Part shown: positions 41,477 to 50,817 of the stretch, one piece after another
How positions within the stretch are numbered: the first letter of the stretch is position 1
How the letters are laid out: each line of letters opens with the position of its first letter
Made by a program: the position numbers and the translations under genes
Assembly (NCBI RefSeq): GCF_004339015.1
Contig: NZ_SMFQ01000002.1
Location: 931,351 to 995,350, forward strand
DNA from: Cocleimonas flava
GTDB taxonomy: Bacteria; Pseudomonadota; Gammaproteobacteria; Thiotrichales; Thiotrichaceae
Length of the DNA: 64,000 nt
Direction: 5' to 3'
The notes under the pieces: model-generated
The model's input: only the letters and a program-made list of their open reading frames with translations
The model's database searches: none
Told to the model about the DNA's origin: nothing

Positions 41477-42814
41477 ATGATGAATGCCATCGATACAATT
41501 GCCGCAATAGCTACACCATCCGGTAGAGGTGGTGTAGGTATCATTCGTATTTCAGGGCCATACGTTCGCGATATGGCCGTTGATATACTAGGTTCCTTAC
41601 CACTTCCTTTTAAAGCGTCACATCGTCTATTCAAAGATGCTAATCAAGAAACTCTTGATGATGGCGTTGCCATATTTTTCCCCTCTCCCAATTCGTTTAC
41701 TGGCGAAGATGTTTTAGAACTCCAGGGTCATGGCGGTCAAATTGTTTTGGATATGGTTCTAAAACGATGTCTTGAATTGGGATCACGAATAGCAAAACCT
41801 GGTGAGTTTTCGGAAAGAGCATTCCTCAACGATAAACTCGATCTTACACAGGCAGAAGCTATTGCTGATTTGATAGATTCAGGTTCTGAGCAAGCAGCAA
41901 GATCTGCGTTACGTTCTTTACAAGGTGAATTCTCTTCTTCGATAGATTCCCTGTTGATTAAGATGATTGAGATGCGTGTTTATGTCGAAGCGGCATTAGA
42001 TTTCCCAGAAGAAGAAATTGATTTTTTAGCGGATAAAAAAGTCTTAGAACGTTTGCAGGCTATTAAAGATCAACTCACTGAAATCACCTACAAAGCAAAA
42101 CAGGGAAGCTTGTTAAGAAGCGGTTTAAACCTCGTTATTATCGGTGAACCTAATGCAGGTAAATCCAGTTTACTGAATGCTTTATCGGGTAACGATACTG
42201 CTATAGTTACTGATATAGCTGGCACTACACGTGACGTATTGCATGAGTCTATCAACCTTGATGGTATGCCATTACATTTAGTGGATACTGCTGGTCTTAG
42301 AGACAGTGACGATCCTGTTGAAAAGATCGGAATCGAGCGTGCCTGGAAAGCAGTTGAAAAAGCAGATATTGCGCTTTTGCTGTTAGGCGATACCCACTTA
42401 TCTACAAAAAGTGATGAGATAGTCAAAAAACTACCACAATCATTGCCTCTAATTGTTGTGCAAAACAAAATTGACTTGAATGCCAAAGATGCCGGAAAAG
42501 AAAAAGATATTATAAATATCTCAGCTAAATACAATCTTGGTATAGATATTCTTAAAGAAGAACTCAAACAAAGAATGGGATATCAGAATAATAATGAAGG
42601 GATTTTTATAGCAAGAAGAAGACATCTTCAAGCGTTAGAAAGAACTCAGGAATTTGTCGATAATGCAGAAATGCAATTAACTGAATTCAATGCCGGAGAA
42701 TTAATGGCAGAAGAGTTAAGACTGGCGCAGGATGAGCTTAGTCAAATCACCGGAAAATTTACCTCAGATGATTTATTAGGTGAGATCTTTAGTAGTTTTT
42801 GTATCGGTAAATAA
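41477..42814 (+). CDS. mnmE: tRNA uridine-5-carboxymethylaminomethyl modification GTPase MnmE
   Basis: With MnmG, it modifies the wobble uridine of several tRNAs. 445 residues: N-terminal tetrahydrofolate-binding domain ([13 protein letters not shown] at 15-27), helical domain, and an inserted G domain with G1 GEPNAGKSS (223-231), DTAGLRD and VVQNKIDL. It ends with FCIGK, whose Cys is the conserved catalytic-domain residue. Position after yidC is standard. Confidence 0.97.
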   Translation: MMNAIDTIAAIATPSGRGGVGIIRISGPYVRDMAVDILGSLPLPFKASHRLFKDANQETLDDGVAIFFPSPNSFTGEDVLELQGHGGQIVLDMVLKRCLELGSRIAKPGEFSERAFLNDKLDLTQAEAIADLIDSGSEQAARSALRSLQGEFSSSIDSLLIKMIEMRVYVEAALDFPEEEIDFLADKKVLERLQAIKDQLTEITYKAKQGSLLRSGLNLVIIGEPNAGKSSLLNALSGNDTAIVTDIAGTTRDVLHESINLDGMPLHLVDTAGLRDSDDPVEKIGIERAWKAVEKADIALLLLGDTHLSTKSDEIVKKLPQSLPLIVVQNKIDLNAKDAGKEKDIINISAKYNLGIDILKEELKQRMGYQNNNEGIFIARRRHLQALERTQEFVDNAEMQLTEFNAGELMAEELRLAQDELSQITGKFTSDDLLGEIFSSFCIGK

Positions 42815-42853
42815 AGCTTTTATTTCGATTAAAACAGGCTTAGTCTACAGCGA

Positions 42854-42886
42854 AAAGCCACCCCCCCACTTATAAGCAGTTTTTTA
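42854..42886 (+). repeat. Dispersed C-tract repeat, locus 10
   Basis: AAAGCCACCCCCCCACTTAT, then AAGCAG and TTTTTTAG. It lies between mnmE and the first LysE gene, and its 3' end stops nine bases before the latter's ATG, so its TTAGG end overlaps that gene's ribosome-binding region. Confidence 0.92.
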
Positions 42887-42894
42887 GGTTAGCC

Positions 42895-43518
42895 ATGTCT
42901 TTAGAAGCAGCGATTACATTTACTCTCGCAATATTCATTTTTGGTATTACTCCTGGTCCAGGCATCTTTGCAATACTGGCACGTGCTTTAAATTCAGGTG
43001 CAAAATCATGTATTCCATTATCTTTGGGAATGTCTGTTAGCGATGTTATTTATTTGATCTTGGCAACATTTGGTCTTGCAGCAATTGCAGAAAATTATGG
43101 TGGTTTATTTACAACGATACGGTTTATAGGCGCAGCTTACCTGATGTACTTAGGTTGGAAAATGTGGACAACTAAAGTCGATGTAGAAATACAAAAAAAT
43201 AAAGTAAGCCGATCTTCCTGGTTAAGTAGTTTTGTTCAAGGCTTTTTAATTTCTGCATCAAATCCTAAAGTGATACTTTTTTATATCGCGTTTTTACCAA
43301 CGTTTATGGACTTAACCAAACTGTCTACTTCGGATATTGTGTTAGTCAGCGGGTTAACCCTGCTAGCTTTAATGGTTGGTTTGATGCTAGTGGCTGTAAT
43401 GGCATCTTCGGTTAGAAAATATTTAAAGTCGCAAAAGGCTTTAAAACGATTAAACAAAACTGCAGGCAGTATTATGATTGGTGCTGGCTTGTTTTTAGTC
43501 AGCAGAGGAACAAGTTAG
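42895..43518 (+). CDS. LysE/RhtB family exporter (copy 1)
   Basis: A 207-residue inner-membrane protein with about six hydrophobic segments. The family motif near the N-terminus is GITPGPGIFAILARAL (about 17-32), and SNPKVILFYIAFLPTF (about 119-134) marks the central loop. The family exports amino acids, homoserine lactones and similar small molecules; the substrate here cannot be told. It is followed after 38 bp by a second family member with only moderate similarity, so this is a tandem pair of old paralogues rather than a fresh duplicate. Confidence 0.88.
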   Translation: MSLEAAITFTLAIFIFGITPGPGIFAILARALNSGAKSCIPLSLGMSVSDVIYLILATFGLAAIAENYGGLFTTIRFIGAAYLMYLGWKMWTTKVDVEIQKNKVSRSSWLSSFVQGFLISASNPKVILFYIAFLPTFMDLTKLSTSDIVLVSGLTLLALMVGLMLVAVMASSVRKYLKSQKALKRLNKTAGSIMIGAGLFLVSRGTS

Positions 43519-43556
43519 ATTACTTATTTGTTGAGCAAGTAAGCTGATTATCTCTT

Positions 43557-44171
43557 ATGCAAAACCTATCACTTTTCATCACTGCAACATTGATATTAGC
43601 CATGACACCCGGGCAAGATTTTATCTATGTTATGGTTCGCAGTATTTCTCAAGGTATTCGCGCCGGTTTCATTTCTATCGCCGGTTTATTTATCGGGGTT
43701 ATGTTTCACACCTTAGCAGCAGCCACAGGAGCTGCGGCAATTTTATTAACTTCAGCGTATGCATTTACCGTTATTAAAATTGTTGGCGCACTCTATTTGA
43801 TTTATCTGGGTATTCAAGCATTTAGACAAAAAGGGCGTTTAGAAATAAAGAAAACTAAAGACAAAGCATCTGATTTTAAATTATTAAAAGAAGGCATGCT
43901 TTCAAGCACGCTTAATCCAAAACTAGCGTTATTTTTTATGGCTTTTTTGCCTCAGTTTGTAAAACCGGATTCAGATGCTTTTACCAATATGATTTTGCTG
44001 GGTTTACTGTTTCTTGTTTTATCATTGCCCATACTTATCTCTGTGGTTTTATTCTCTTCCAAATTTGGTGAAGTACTCAGTAATAACGAAAAAGTGAGCA
44101 CACTAATTGGCAAGGCGACAGGTGTTATTTTGATTGGTTTAGGTATTAGATTAGGGTTTGTAGAAAGCTAG
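43557..44171 (+). CDS. LysE/RhtB family exporter (copy 2)
   Basis: A 204-residue inner-membrane exporter. MTPGQDFIYVMVRSISQG (about 16-33) replaces the PGP form of the family motif with PGQ, which is common in the RhtB branch. LNPKLALFFMAFLPQFV (about 120-136) is the central signature. Probably co-transcribed with the preceding exporter. It ends five bases from the convergent solute-binding protein gene. Substrate unknown. Confidence 0.88.
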   Translation: MQNLSLFITATLILAMTPGQDFIYVMVRSISQGIRAGFISIAGLFIGVMFHTLAAATGAAAILLTSAYAFTVIKIVGALYLIYLGIQAFRQKGRLEIKKTKDKASDFKLLKEGMLSSTLNPKLALFFMAFLPQFVKPDSDAFTNMILLGLLFLVLSLPILISVVLFSSKFGEVLSNNEKVSTLIGKATGVILIGLGIRLGFVES

Positions 44172-44175
44172 ATCA

Positions 44176-45285
44176 TTAATTGTCTTCTTTAGCATCACCC
44201 ATTTTATTTTGATTTAACCAATCCCAGAATCGTGTTTTCCTTAAATTCTGAGTATTGGCATACCAATTTGCATCTCTGAATAAGGCCCTATCTAAATGAT
44301 GGGTGGCTGTTGGCAATTGATCACGCATAGAAAAGCCTTGTTCAGCATGTAGACCAATTCTGCGTAAGGCACTTTTTCTACTAGGTCCGTAAGGAATAAT
44401 CTCTGCCAGTTTAGCCATGTTTTCGGCTTTTATAACAAAACGGATAAAGTTATTTTTCAAGACAGTTTTAGAATTACTATCCTTTTGTTTGGGGATGACC
44501 CATACATTCCAGTCAATAATCTGAGCATCCCAGATCATGGTTATGGGCGCGCCATCGAGTTGTGCACTAAAGAACCTTCCGTTATATCCTGAAGCCATTA
44601 CAGCTTTACCAGTTGATAATAATGATGCTGCTTGCCTTGGATTATCCCACCATATAATTTCATCCCGAATACTATCCAGGCGGCGAAAAGCAATACGCAT
44701 ACCACGTTCTGTACTGAGTAAATCGTAAATTTGATCTATGGGCACTCCTTCGGCAATCAGCGCCCACTCCAGAATATCAGAGGGTGATTTATTCAGTGCT
44801 CTCTTCCCCGGAAAACGTTTGATATCGAAGAAATCAGATATTGTTTGAGGCTTTTCTCCCGTGAATTCTCTTTCATCATAAGCAATCAAAGTTGAGTATG
44901 AGAGATGTGCTATTCCACACGGTAAAATCGAATGTTTAACAAAGTCGCTTTTAGGATTTTCGTGTTTTTTATCCTTAATAAGAATCTGTTTATAATCCAA
45001 CTTATGAATCAGTTTTTTATCACAGGCGATAAGTGCATCGCCTAATGTCATGTCGATAATATCAGGGAGTAAATCACTGTTTAAAATTGCCAGATCGCCA
45101 GAGTATTTCTGGGTATTTACTAAGGTACCAGTGGCAACTTCAAAAGGTTGAAATAAAGCAGTTTGCTGTGCATTTTCATAACTGCCGCCCCATGTGGCTA
45201 TGGTTAATTCTGATTGGCCGTAGAGTAACGTTGTAGAAAAATAACTACAGAGCAGGAAGATAAAAAAATGATTAAATGCCTTCAT
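44176..45285 (-). CDS. Periplasmic solute-binding protein, spermidine/putrescine (PotD) type
   Basis: 369 residues from the ATG at 45285, which has AGGGATG upstream and gives a good signal peptide (MKAFNHFFIFLLCSYFS...LLYG). The mature N-terminus ELTIATWGGSYENAQ is typical of extracellular solute-binding proteins of the PotD/PotF type. No permease or ATPase genes of an ABC system accompany it. Its start overlaps the end of the ClC gene by 14 bases, so it appears coupled to that gene. Ligand is unknown; polyamines are the commonest in this family, but similar proteins bind many small organic acids. Confidence 0.75.
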   Translation of the reverse strand: MKAFNHFFIFLLCSYFSTTLLYGQSELTIATWGGSYENAQQTALFQPFEVATGTLVNTQKYSGDLAILNSDLLPDIIDMTLGDALIACDKKLIHKLDYKQILIKDKKHENPKSDFVKHSILPCGIAHLSYSTLIAYDEREFTGEKPQTISDFFDIKRFPGKRALNKSPSDILEWALIAEGVPIDQIYDLLSTERGMRIAFRRLDSIRDEIIWWDNPRQAASLLSTGKAVMASGYNGRFFSAQLDGAPITMIWDAQIIDWNVWVIPKQKDSNSKTVLKNNFIRFVIKAENMAKLAEIIPYGPSRKSALRRIGLHAEQGFSMRDQLPTATHHLDRALFRDANWYANTQNLRKTRFWDWLNQNKMGDAKEDN

Positions 45286-46999
45286 TTTCTTCATCCCTAA
45301 TATCATTGGCAATCTTCTGATAGGCAGTAATCAATTCACTTTCAGGTACCATGCCAATCAATTCACCATTACTAGAATCGACGATTGGAACAGCTTCGCC
45401 AGTAAATCCCTCGAGTGCAGACATGGCTTGCCAAAGTGATGTTTTCTCATTGAGTACTGGCATATCCTTTCTGATGAGGTTGGTAATTGCTTGGGATTCT
45501 TCACCAATTAAATCAATGGTTCGTACAACACCTAAATATATATTGTTATGATTAGTGATTGCTCCGGCAGAACGACCAACCTGCTTAAGCTGAATCAGAG
45601 ATTCTTCAATACTGTATGTGTCTTTTAAGTTAGCAAAATCGGTATTATCCAAGGTTAATATATTGATGTTTTCAAGCATCGCTCTATCTCTTCCAGACGA
45701 TAAGTCGACACCTTTACTGGCGAGAACGACATCGAAAATGGAGCGACCGTGTAATCTATAGGCGAGTAAATTTGCAAATACGACGCTGACCATGGCAGCG
45801 ATGGTTAAATCGTAATTATGGGTTAATTCAAAAACAATAAGAATTGTGGTTAAAGGCGCTCCTATGATTGGGCTGGTCAAGGCCATCATCGCGCAGATGG
45901 CGTAAACCACGACACCAGAATTGGGTATGCTGATAAAGTCTAATAAGGTCCAACATAGCGTGCCAAACAAAATACCAATCAGTAGCGATGGGCTGAAAAC
46001 GCCCCCAGCAAAACCAAAGCCTAAGCAGAGTGCAGTCAGCACCATTTTAGCAATTAGTAATAGAATCAGTTCTCCACTACTAAATGCGCCTTCTATGGTT
46101 GCAAAGCGCAATGCTTCTTTACCTATTCCAAGTACATCAGGAAGTTGTAAAGCGATGATTCCCACAGCTAATCCAGCAATAGCAGGCTTAAAAATAGTGG
46201 GTAATGATAACTTCTCCGAAAACGCACTAGTAGAAGCTAACAGTCGCATAAATATAACAGCTAAGAACGCACAGACTAGTCCCAAAATTGCAAACAGCAA
46301 AAACTCGTAACCAAAAGCCACGCCATCAAAATGAACAAGAAACAGTGGAGGACTATCAAAAATAATATTGGCAAAAACGTAACCGGTTGCAGAAGCGACA
46401 GTAGTTGGCGCGAATGCTTGCAATGAGTAATGACGCAAAATCACTTCATGGGCAAAAACCAAACCGGCAATAGGCGCATTAAATGCGGTGGAGATGGCAG
46501 CAGCCACACCACAGGCAATTGCAATTGTTTGGATATTGGGTATATCGAGTTTTAGACGACTGGCAAAATTACCCGCTATGGCACCCATGTAAACCATAGG
46601 ACCGTATTGGCCCACTGAAGCACCACTGCCAAGCGAAACCAGCGAAGCCAAGGTTGAAACAAAACCAGATCGTGTATCTGGTAAAAATGTTCTAAGTTGT
46701 ACCGCTTTAATTGCATCGGCAGGCCCCAAAGGTCTCTTTTCAATGGTTAATTTTTGTATAAGAAAACCAACAATCAGGCCACCAATAGTGGGCACTAATA
46801 CTGTAGCTGCAGTCAGTAAAAATGGATTGTTTAGCTGAATGCGAGAGCGAGGTGAAATAAGTAATACATCATTCATCCAGTCTACTGCTTCAATAAATGC
46901 TATTGCAGCGAGCGAAGCGATACTGCCAAGCGTTAATGCGAGAAGGGTTAAAACGATAATTCGATAGCTAATCCGAATAAAAGTGACATCAGAAGTCAT
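45272..46999 (-). CDS. ClC-family chloride channel/transporter with CBS domains
   Basis: A 575-residue protein with ~10 hydrophobic helices (1-430) followed by two CBS domains (~450-570). GGVFSPSLLIG matches the conserved GGxFxP motif of the anion pathway. The first motif differs: GSGASVGQYGP at 124-134 aligns with the G-[KR]-E-G-P motif, so the gating glutamate is Tyr132. This would be expected to change proton coupling. The gene stands upstream of, and overlaps, the solute-binding protein gene. Confidence 0.88.
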   Translation of the reverse strand: MTSDVTFIRISYRIIVLTLLALTLGSIASLAAIAFIEAVDWMNDVLLISPRSRIQLNNPFLLTAATVLVPTIGGLIVGFLIQKLTIEKRPLGPADAIKAVQLRTFLPDTRSGFVSTLASLVSLGSGASVGQYGPMVYMGAIAGNFASRLKLDIPNIQTIAIACGVAAAISTAFNAPIAGLVFAHEVILRHYSLQAFAPTTVASATGYVFANIIFDSPPLFLVHFDGVAFGYEFLLFAILGLVCAFLAVIFMRLLASTSAFSEKLSLPTIFKPAIAGLAVGIIALQLPDVLGIGKEALRFATIEGAFSSGELILLLIAKMVLTALCLGFGFAGGVFSPSLLIGILFGTLCWTLLDFISIPNSGVVVYAICAMMALTSPIIGAPLTTILIVFELTHNYDLTIAAMVSVVFANLLAYRLHGRSIFDVVLASKGVDLSSGRDRAMLENINILTLDNTDFANLKDTYSIEESLIQLKQVGRSAGAITNHNNIYLGVVRTIDLIGEESQAITNLIRKDMPVLNEKTSLWQAMSALEGFTGEAVPIVDSSNGELIGMVPESELITAYQKIANDIRDEENEGI

Positions 47000-47069
47000 A
47001 CTAAAGACTAGTAAACAACTCTATGTTTAGCAAATGTAACTACGTTCGTGTTACTTCGCTATGATGTGC

Positions 47070-47552
47070 TTAGGCACTGACATGTTCCAGTTCAGTTAAA
47101 CTTCCACCAGTTAGTTGATAGGCTTTACCAAAGCCTTGAACATAACGTCCTTCAGTTGGTGTTAGTTTAAATAGAATAAAATCTGGCAGGCTTCTCAGTA
47201 ATGGAATGATGCTACCAAAAGACTGCTCAAATTTATCCAATCTATCGCTATAACAGGCTTCATCAGATTGAACGATACTGACATCGCAATCATAGCTAAT
47301 ACGTTGTCTGGCAAATAGCTGTCGAGCATCCTGTTCATCCTCTATCAGCAAAATACTCGCCATTGGTTGATTAAGAAGGTCTTGTGTATGGCTGGCCAAC
47401 TGGCTTAGGAACAAATAAAAGCAGCCGTTTTCATCTTCTATGAAAGGTGCATAGCTGATGTTGGGTCGACCTGTTGCGGTCAGCGTTGATAGAGACAGTG
47501 TTTTTATCTTTGCTTTGAAGGTAACAAAGTCTTGTTCGGGTGAGTTGCTCAT
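47070..47552 (-). CDS. HugZ-like pyridoxamine 5'-phosphate oxidase-fold protein
   Basis: 160 residues with the split-barrel fold of flavin or heme-binding pyridoxamine oxidase relatives. The N-terminal FKAKIKTLSLSTLTATGRPN and ISYAPFIEDENGCFYLFLS resemble the HugZ (heme utilisation) group, with SQLASHTQDLLNQPMAS and RQRISYDCDVS downstream. The C-terminal part has YVQGFGKAYQLTG. Related proteins bind or degrade heme; no heme-uptake genes lie nearby. ATG with weak upstream GGTTCATG context. A dispersed repeat lies upstream. Confidence 0.75.
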   Translation of the reverse strand: MSNSPEQDFVTFKAKIKTLSLSTLTATGRPNISYAPFIEDENGCFYLFLSQLASHTQDLLNQPMASILLIEDEQDARQLFARQRISYDCDVSIVQSDEACYSDRLDKFEQSFGSIIPLLRSLPDFILFKLTPTEGRYVQGFGKAYQLTGGSLTELEHVSA

Positions 47553-47583
47553 GAACCTACTTTAAACAGTAATACTTTAAATA

Positions 47584-47617
47584 TAAAGCCACCCCCCTAC
47601 TTTGAGGCACTTTTTTA
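47584..47617 (+). repeat. Dispersed C-tract repeat, locus 11, overlapping a stop codon
   Basis: AAAGCCACCCCCCTACTTTG, then AGGCAC and TTTTTTA. The final TTA (47615-47617), read on the minus strand, is the TAA stop codon of the adjacent membrane-anchored protein gene. Confidence 0.92.
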
Positions 47618-48103
47618 ATTAAGCTTTTTAGTGCTGGTTACCAACACACCACGTTTAGTATCAGGGTTATATATTAAAGCCACAGAACGTCCCTGATCAG
47701 TGCCAGAAAAATAGGTTTCCTGATTCACAGCAGTGGGATGCCACCAACTGGCTGGTGGGTTATTTGTAGAGAAAGTGGATTCTAAAATTTCTGGCGTCAG
47801 CGTATTTTGAGATAATTTTTTATTGATAATGTACTTTTCAACTGGGCGACGACCAACACTAAATGAAAACCAGGATGATGAAGCTTCATTGCCCGACTTG
47901 TTAATGGCTTGTACATCCGTGATCAAGGCATCGGGTGATTGAAACCATTGCTGAAGCGCCATTACAGCTGCTTCTGGTTTTGCTACACGTGTAGCATTCT
48001 CAGGCACGGGGAAAAACTTATCAGCAACGAATGGTGTTACCGCGAGTATCAATCCAGCTAAAATAACGATACCCATAATTATGGTGGAGAGTGTTTTCAT
48101 CAT
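47615..48103 (-). CDS. Membrane-anchored protein of unknown function
   Basis: 162 residues. One N-terminal hydrophobic segment (about 6-26) anchors or exports it; the rest is polar and likely periplasmic. It has a Trp-rich middle (SSWFSFSVG, PPASWWHPTAV). No recognised domain. The start could also be the second ATG three bases on. It lies 29 bases after tatD in the same direction. Its stop codon is part of a dispersed-repeat copy, suggesting the element defined the present C-terminus (KKLN). Confidence 0.6.
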   Translation of the reverse strand: MMKTLSTIIMGIVILAGLILAVTPFVADKFFPVPENATRVAKPEAAVMALQQWFQSPDALITDVQAINKSGNEASSSWFSFSVGRRPVEKYIINKKLSQNTLTPEILESTFSTNNPPASWWHPTAVNQETYFSGTDQGRSVALIYNPDTKRGVLVTSTKKLN

Positions 48104-48132
48104 AAGGTCACATCTAATAATCTGACGCAGGA

Positions 48133-48909
48133 TTATAACGCAAACAACCTCTTCGCATTAGTCGTTGTTACACTCGCTACCTGATTGATGTCTATACCGC
48201 GAATCTCTGCAATGGTATTTGCCACTGTAGGTAAATAAGCTGGTTCGTTACGTTGTTGGTGATGAGATGAGTCAGGTTGATCCGGAGAGTCGGTCTCTAT
48301 CAACATATTGTCCAGGGGCAGTTTTTTTACAAGCTGTTGTAATCGAGTTGCCCGTGTGTAAGTAATAGGTCCGCCGAATCCTAAATAAAAACCCAGATCT
48401 ATCAGCTGTTTTGCTTGTTGTTCACTACCCGAAAAACTGTGAATAGATCCAGTTAAAGAAGGAAATTGTCTGAGGTGTTTTAGTACTATATCGAGTGATT
48501 TACGCGCGTGAATAATAACCGGCAACTGAAACTCATCAGCAATGGCTAATTGCCCGACGAATATATCTATTTGCTTTTGTTTGTTCTGTTGTTGATGACT
48601 TTCGGGGATAAAAAAATCCAGACCAATCTCCCCTATTGCGACGGCTTTATGCTCTTGTAAATACTGTTTTAATTTATCCAGATCATCATTGTTTACATCA
48701 TCCATAAACATCGGATGTAAACCATAAGCTGCATGACATATTGATGGTGTAGCTTCAACGATGTTTGTAATCAATTGCCAACGATCTGCAATTGTCGATG
48801 AAACGATAATATGAGAAACATCTGCGTCTTTAGCACGCAGGATAGCGTCAGTGCGATCATGATCAAACTCTGCAAAATCAATATGTGAATGGCTATCTAT
48901 GAGTTCCAT
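48133..48909 (-). CDS. tatD: TatD family metal-dependent hydrolase (3'-5' DNase)
   Basis: 258 residues with the amidohydrolase-type barrel. Metal ligands are visible as DSHSHIDF (5-12), GEIGLDFF (about 92-99), VIIHAR, HSFSG and ETDSPDQPD. TatD/YcfH/YjjV proteins are Mg2+-dependent DNases or deoxyribonucleotide hydrolases; the exact subgroup cannot be settled by eye. ATG at 48909 gives the standard N-terminus. A small membrane protein gene follows. Confidence 0.92.
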   Translation of the reverse strand: MELIDSHSHIDFAEFDHDRTDAILRAKDADVSHIIVSSTIADRWQLITNIVEATPSICHAAYGLHPMFMDDVNNDDLDKLKQYLQEHKAVAIGEIGLDFFIPESHQQQNKQKQIDIFVGQLAIADEFQLPVIIHARKSLDIVLKHLRQFPSLTGSIHSFSGSEQQAKQLIDLGFYLGFGGPITYTRATRLQQLVKKLPLDNMLIETDSPDQPDSSHHQQRNEPAYLPTVANTIAEIRGIDINQVASVTTTNAKRLFAL

Positions 48910-49035
48910 GGTTTCTTATTTTAGGTTTTTACATTCTTTTTACAAAGTTGTTACACTTGATTAACGAATTAAAAGTCTCGTTCTTTATAGTGATGTCATA
49001 TTCACATGAACATGAACACAACAAAAGGTATAAAA

Positions 49036-50763
49036 ATGTCTAAGAATACTTCTGGCTTAATATTCAAGTCATCTTCACCATTAAAACTAGTGAGTAGTAC
49101 TGCATTATTTGGCTTACTACTCTCTGCTCAATTTTCATCACTGGCATTTGCAGATGACATCGTTGCAGAATCTAGCATTGAAGCGGTCACTGTATATCCG
49201 GGTAGCGCCAAAGTAACGCGAGTTAGCAAGATTTCATTAAATCCGGGCAATAATGAAGTGGTTATAGAAAATTTGCCTTTAAACTTAAATGAGGCATCTT
49301 TGCGTGTTTCTGGTGAAAGTCAGGCAGATGTATCACTTGGTAGCATTGAGCTATTCAAGAATATTAAAAGAGATGTAGTGCAACAACAGGAAAAAGAATT
49401 ACGTCAAAAAATTGAAGATGTTCAGTTAGAACAAAAACGTATTCGAGATGATATAAGTCGTAATAAGACACAACTTCAATTTATTCGTCAGATGGTTTTA
49501 GGTAGTAATAATACGAAGCAAAAAAATGAAGAAGTTAAAAGTGGAAGTTACACGAATCTACCTTTAGAGCAGTGGAAGCAGGCATGGGATACATTAGACT
49601 CTGCAACTGCTGAAGTGCAAGAAAAAATCAGACAGTCTGAAATTGCGCTTTCAGAGAAAGATCAGACATTAAATCAATTGAAACGTGAGCTTCAGCTGGT
49701 TGCTACGAATCAAAAAGAAACCAGAAGTGCAAAACTACAAGTCGAATCTAATGGAGCGACGGAGTTAACCTTAAATCTTACTTATCAAATAAACGGGGCC
49801 CGCTGGGAGCCAGTTTACGATGCTGATTTAGATACAGAAACTGGCGACATTAAATTAAAAACCTTAGCCCAAATTAGTCAACGAACCGGTGAAGACTGGA
49901 CGGGTGTTGATGTAACGTTATCTACCCTGCGTCCTAGCGCAGGCTCTCAATTACCTGTACTTCAACCCTGGGCTTTAGATTTTATGCCAGAAGCTATGCC
50001 TATGGTACAAGCAGAAAGCGCTGGCATGATGATGAAGAAAAGCAATATGGCAGATATGGCACTGGCAGCTCCTATGCCTTCACCCGTCAAAAGAGCGCCA
50101 AAGAAAAGTATGCAGCAACAACAAAGCCGTTTGATCAGTGCAGATTTTTCTGCGGAATATAAAGTTCCGGGAAATATCAGTTTAGGTTCTGGCAGTAATA
50201 AGCGACGTTTCGCGCTGACATCACAAGATTTACAATCAACGATTAATCTTGCTAGCGCACCTCGAATGGATCCTAGAGTGATGATTCTTGCTACTACAAA
50301 ATACCAGGATGAAACACCATTACTGGCCGGCAGTATGTCGCTTTATCGAAACGGTAGTTTTGTCGGCAGTACTTTCTTATCTCAAAAACAATCAGGCGAA
50401 GAAATAAAACTATCATTTGGTGAAGACGATAAAGTGAAAATCAAATTTTTACCTGACCCAGATCAGAAACGAAAAGACGGTTTATTATTTGGTAAAAAGA
50501 AGGTTGTTGAAAGACATTACAAAGTCAGCGTAAACAGTAACCACAATAAAGCTTATCCATTAGTGATACAGGATGTATTGCCTGTTTCATCTAACGAAGA
50601 ACTTAAAATTAAAATACTGGGAGACCTTCCTACCAATACAGATGTAGATGGTAAGAAAGGAGTGTCGAGTTGGGACATTAACTTATTACCAAAACAGTCA
50701 GTGAATATTAAGTATGGTTACTCCGTGAGCTATCCTGAAGATCGTATAGTTCCAGGACTATAA
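49036..50763 (+). CDS. Exported DUF4139/DUF4140 (MuiA-like) protein
   Basis: 575 residues from the ATG at 49036 (AAAGG upstream), with a signal peptide ending SLAFADD. DUF4140-type N-terminal domain (about 45-150: EAVTVYPGSAKVTR and following), a long coiled coil with many Gln/Glu/Lys (about 115-230), then a C-terminal DUF4139 beta domain starting NGARWEPVYDADL. The Met/Ala/Pro-rich stretch at ~310-370 is probably a linker. Members are sometimes called mucoidy inhibitor A; the function is not established. It is a single-gene unit between tatD and the racemase gene. Confidence 0.85.
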   Translation: MSKNTSGLIFKSSSPLKLVSSTALFGLLLSAQFSSLAFADDIVAESSIEAVTVYPGSAKVTRVSKISLNPGNNEVVIENLPLNLNEASLRVSGESQADVSLGSIELFKNIKRDVVQQQEKELRQKIEDVQLEQKRIRDDISRNKTQLQFIRQMVLGSNNTKQKNEEVKSGSYTNLPLEQWKQAWDTLDSATAEVQEKIRQSEIALSEKDQTLNQLKRELQLVATNQKETRSAKLQVESNGATELTLNLTYQINGARWEPVYDADLDTETGDIKLKTLAQISQRTGEDWTGVDVTLSTLRPSAGSQLPVLQPWALDFMPEAMPMVQAESAGMMMKKSNMADMALAAPMPSPVKRAPKKSMQQQQSRLISADFSAEYKVPGNISLGSGSNKRRFALTSQDLQSTINLASAPRMDPRVMILATTKYQDETPLLAGSMSLYRNGSFVGSTFLSQKQSGEEIKLSFGEDDKVKIKFLPDPDQKRKDGLLFGKKKVVERHYKVSVNSNHNKAYPLVIQDVLPVSSNEELKIKILGDLPTNTDVDGKKGVSSWDINLLPKQSVNIKYGYSVSYPEDRIVPGL

Positions 50764-50817
50764 AAGTCTTACTTCGTTATAGATTGGCTCCCGAATAGTT
50801 AATAAAGGTTATGAAAG

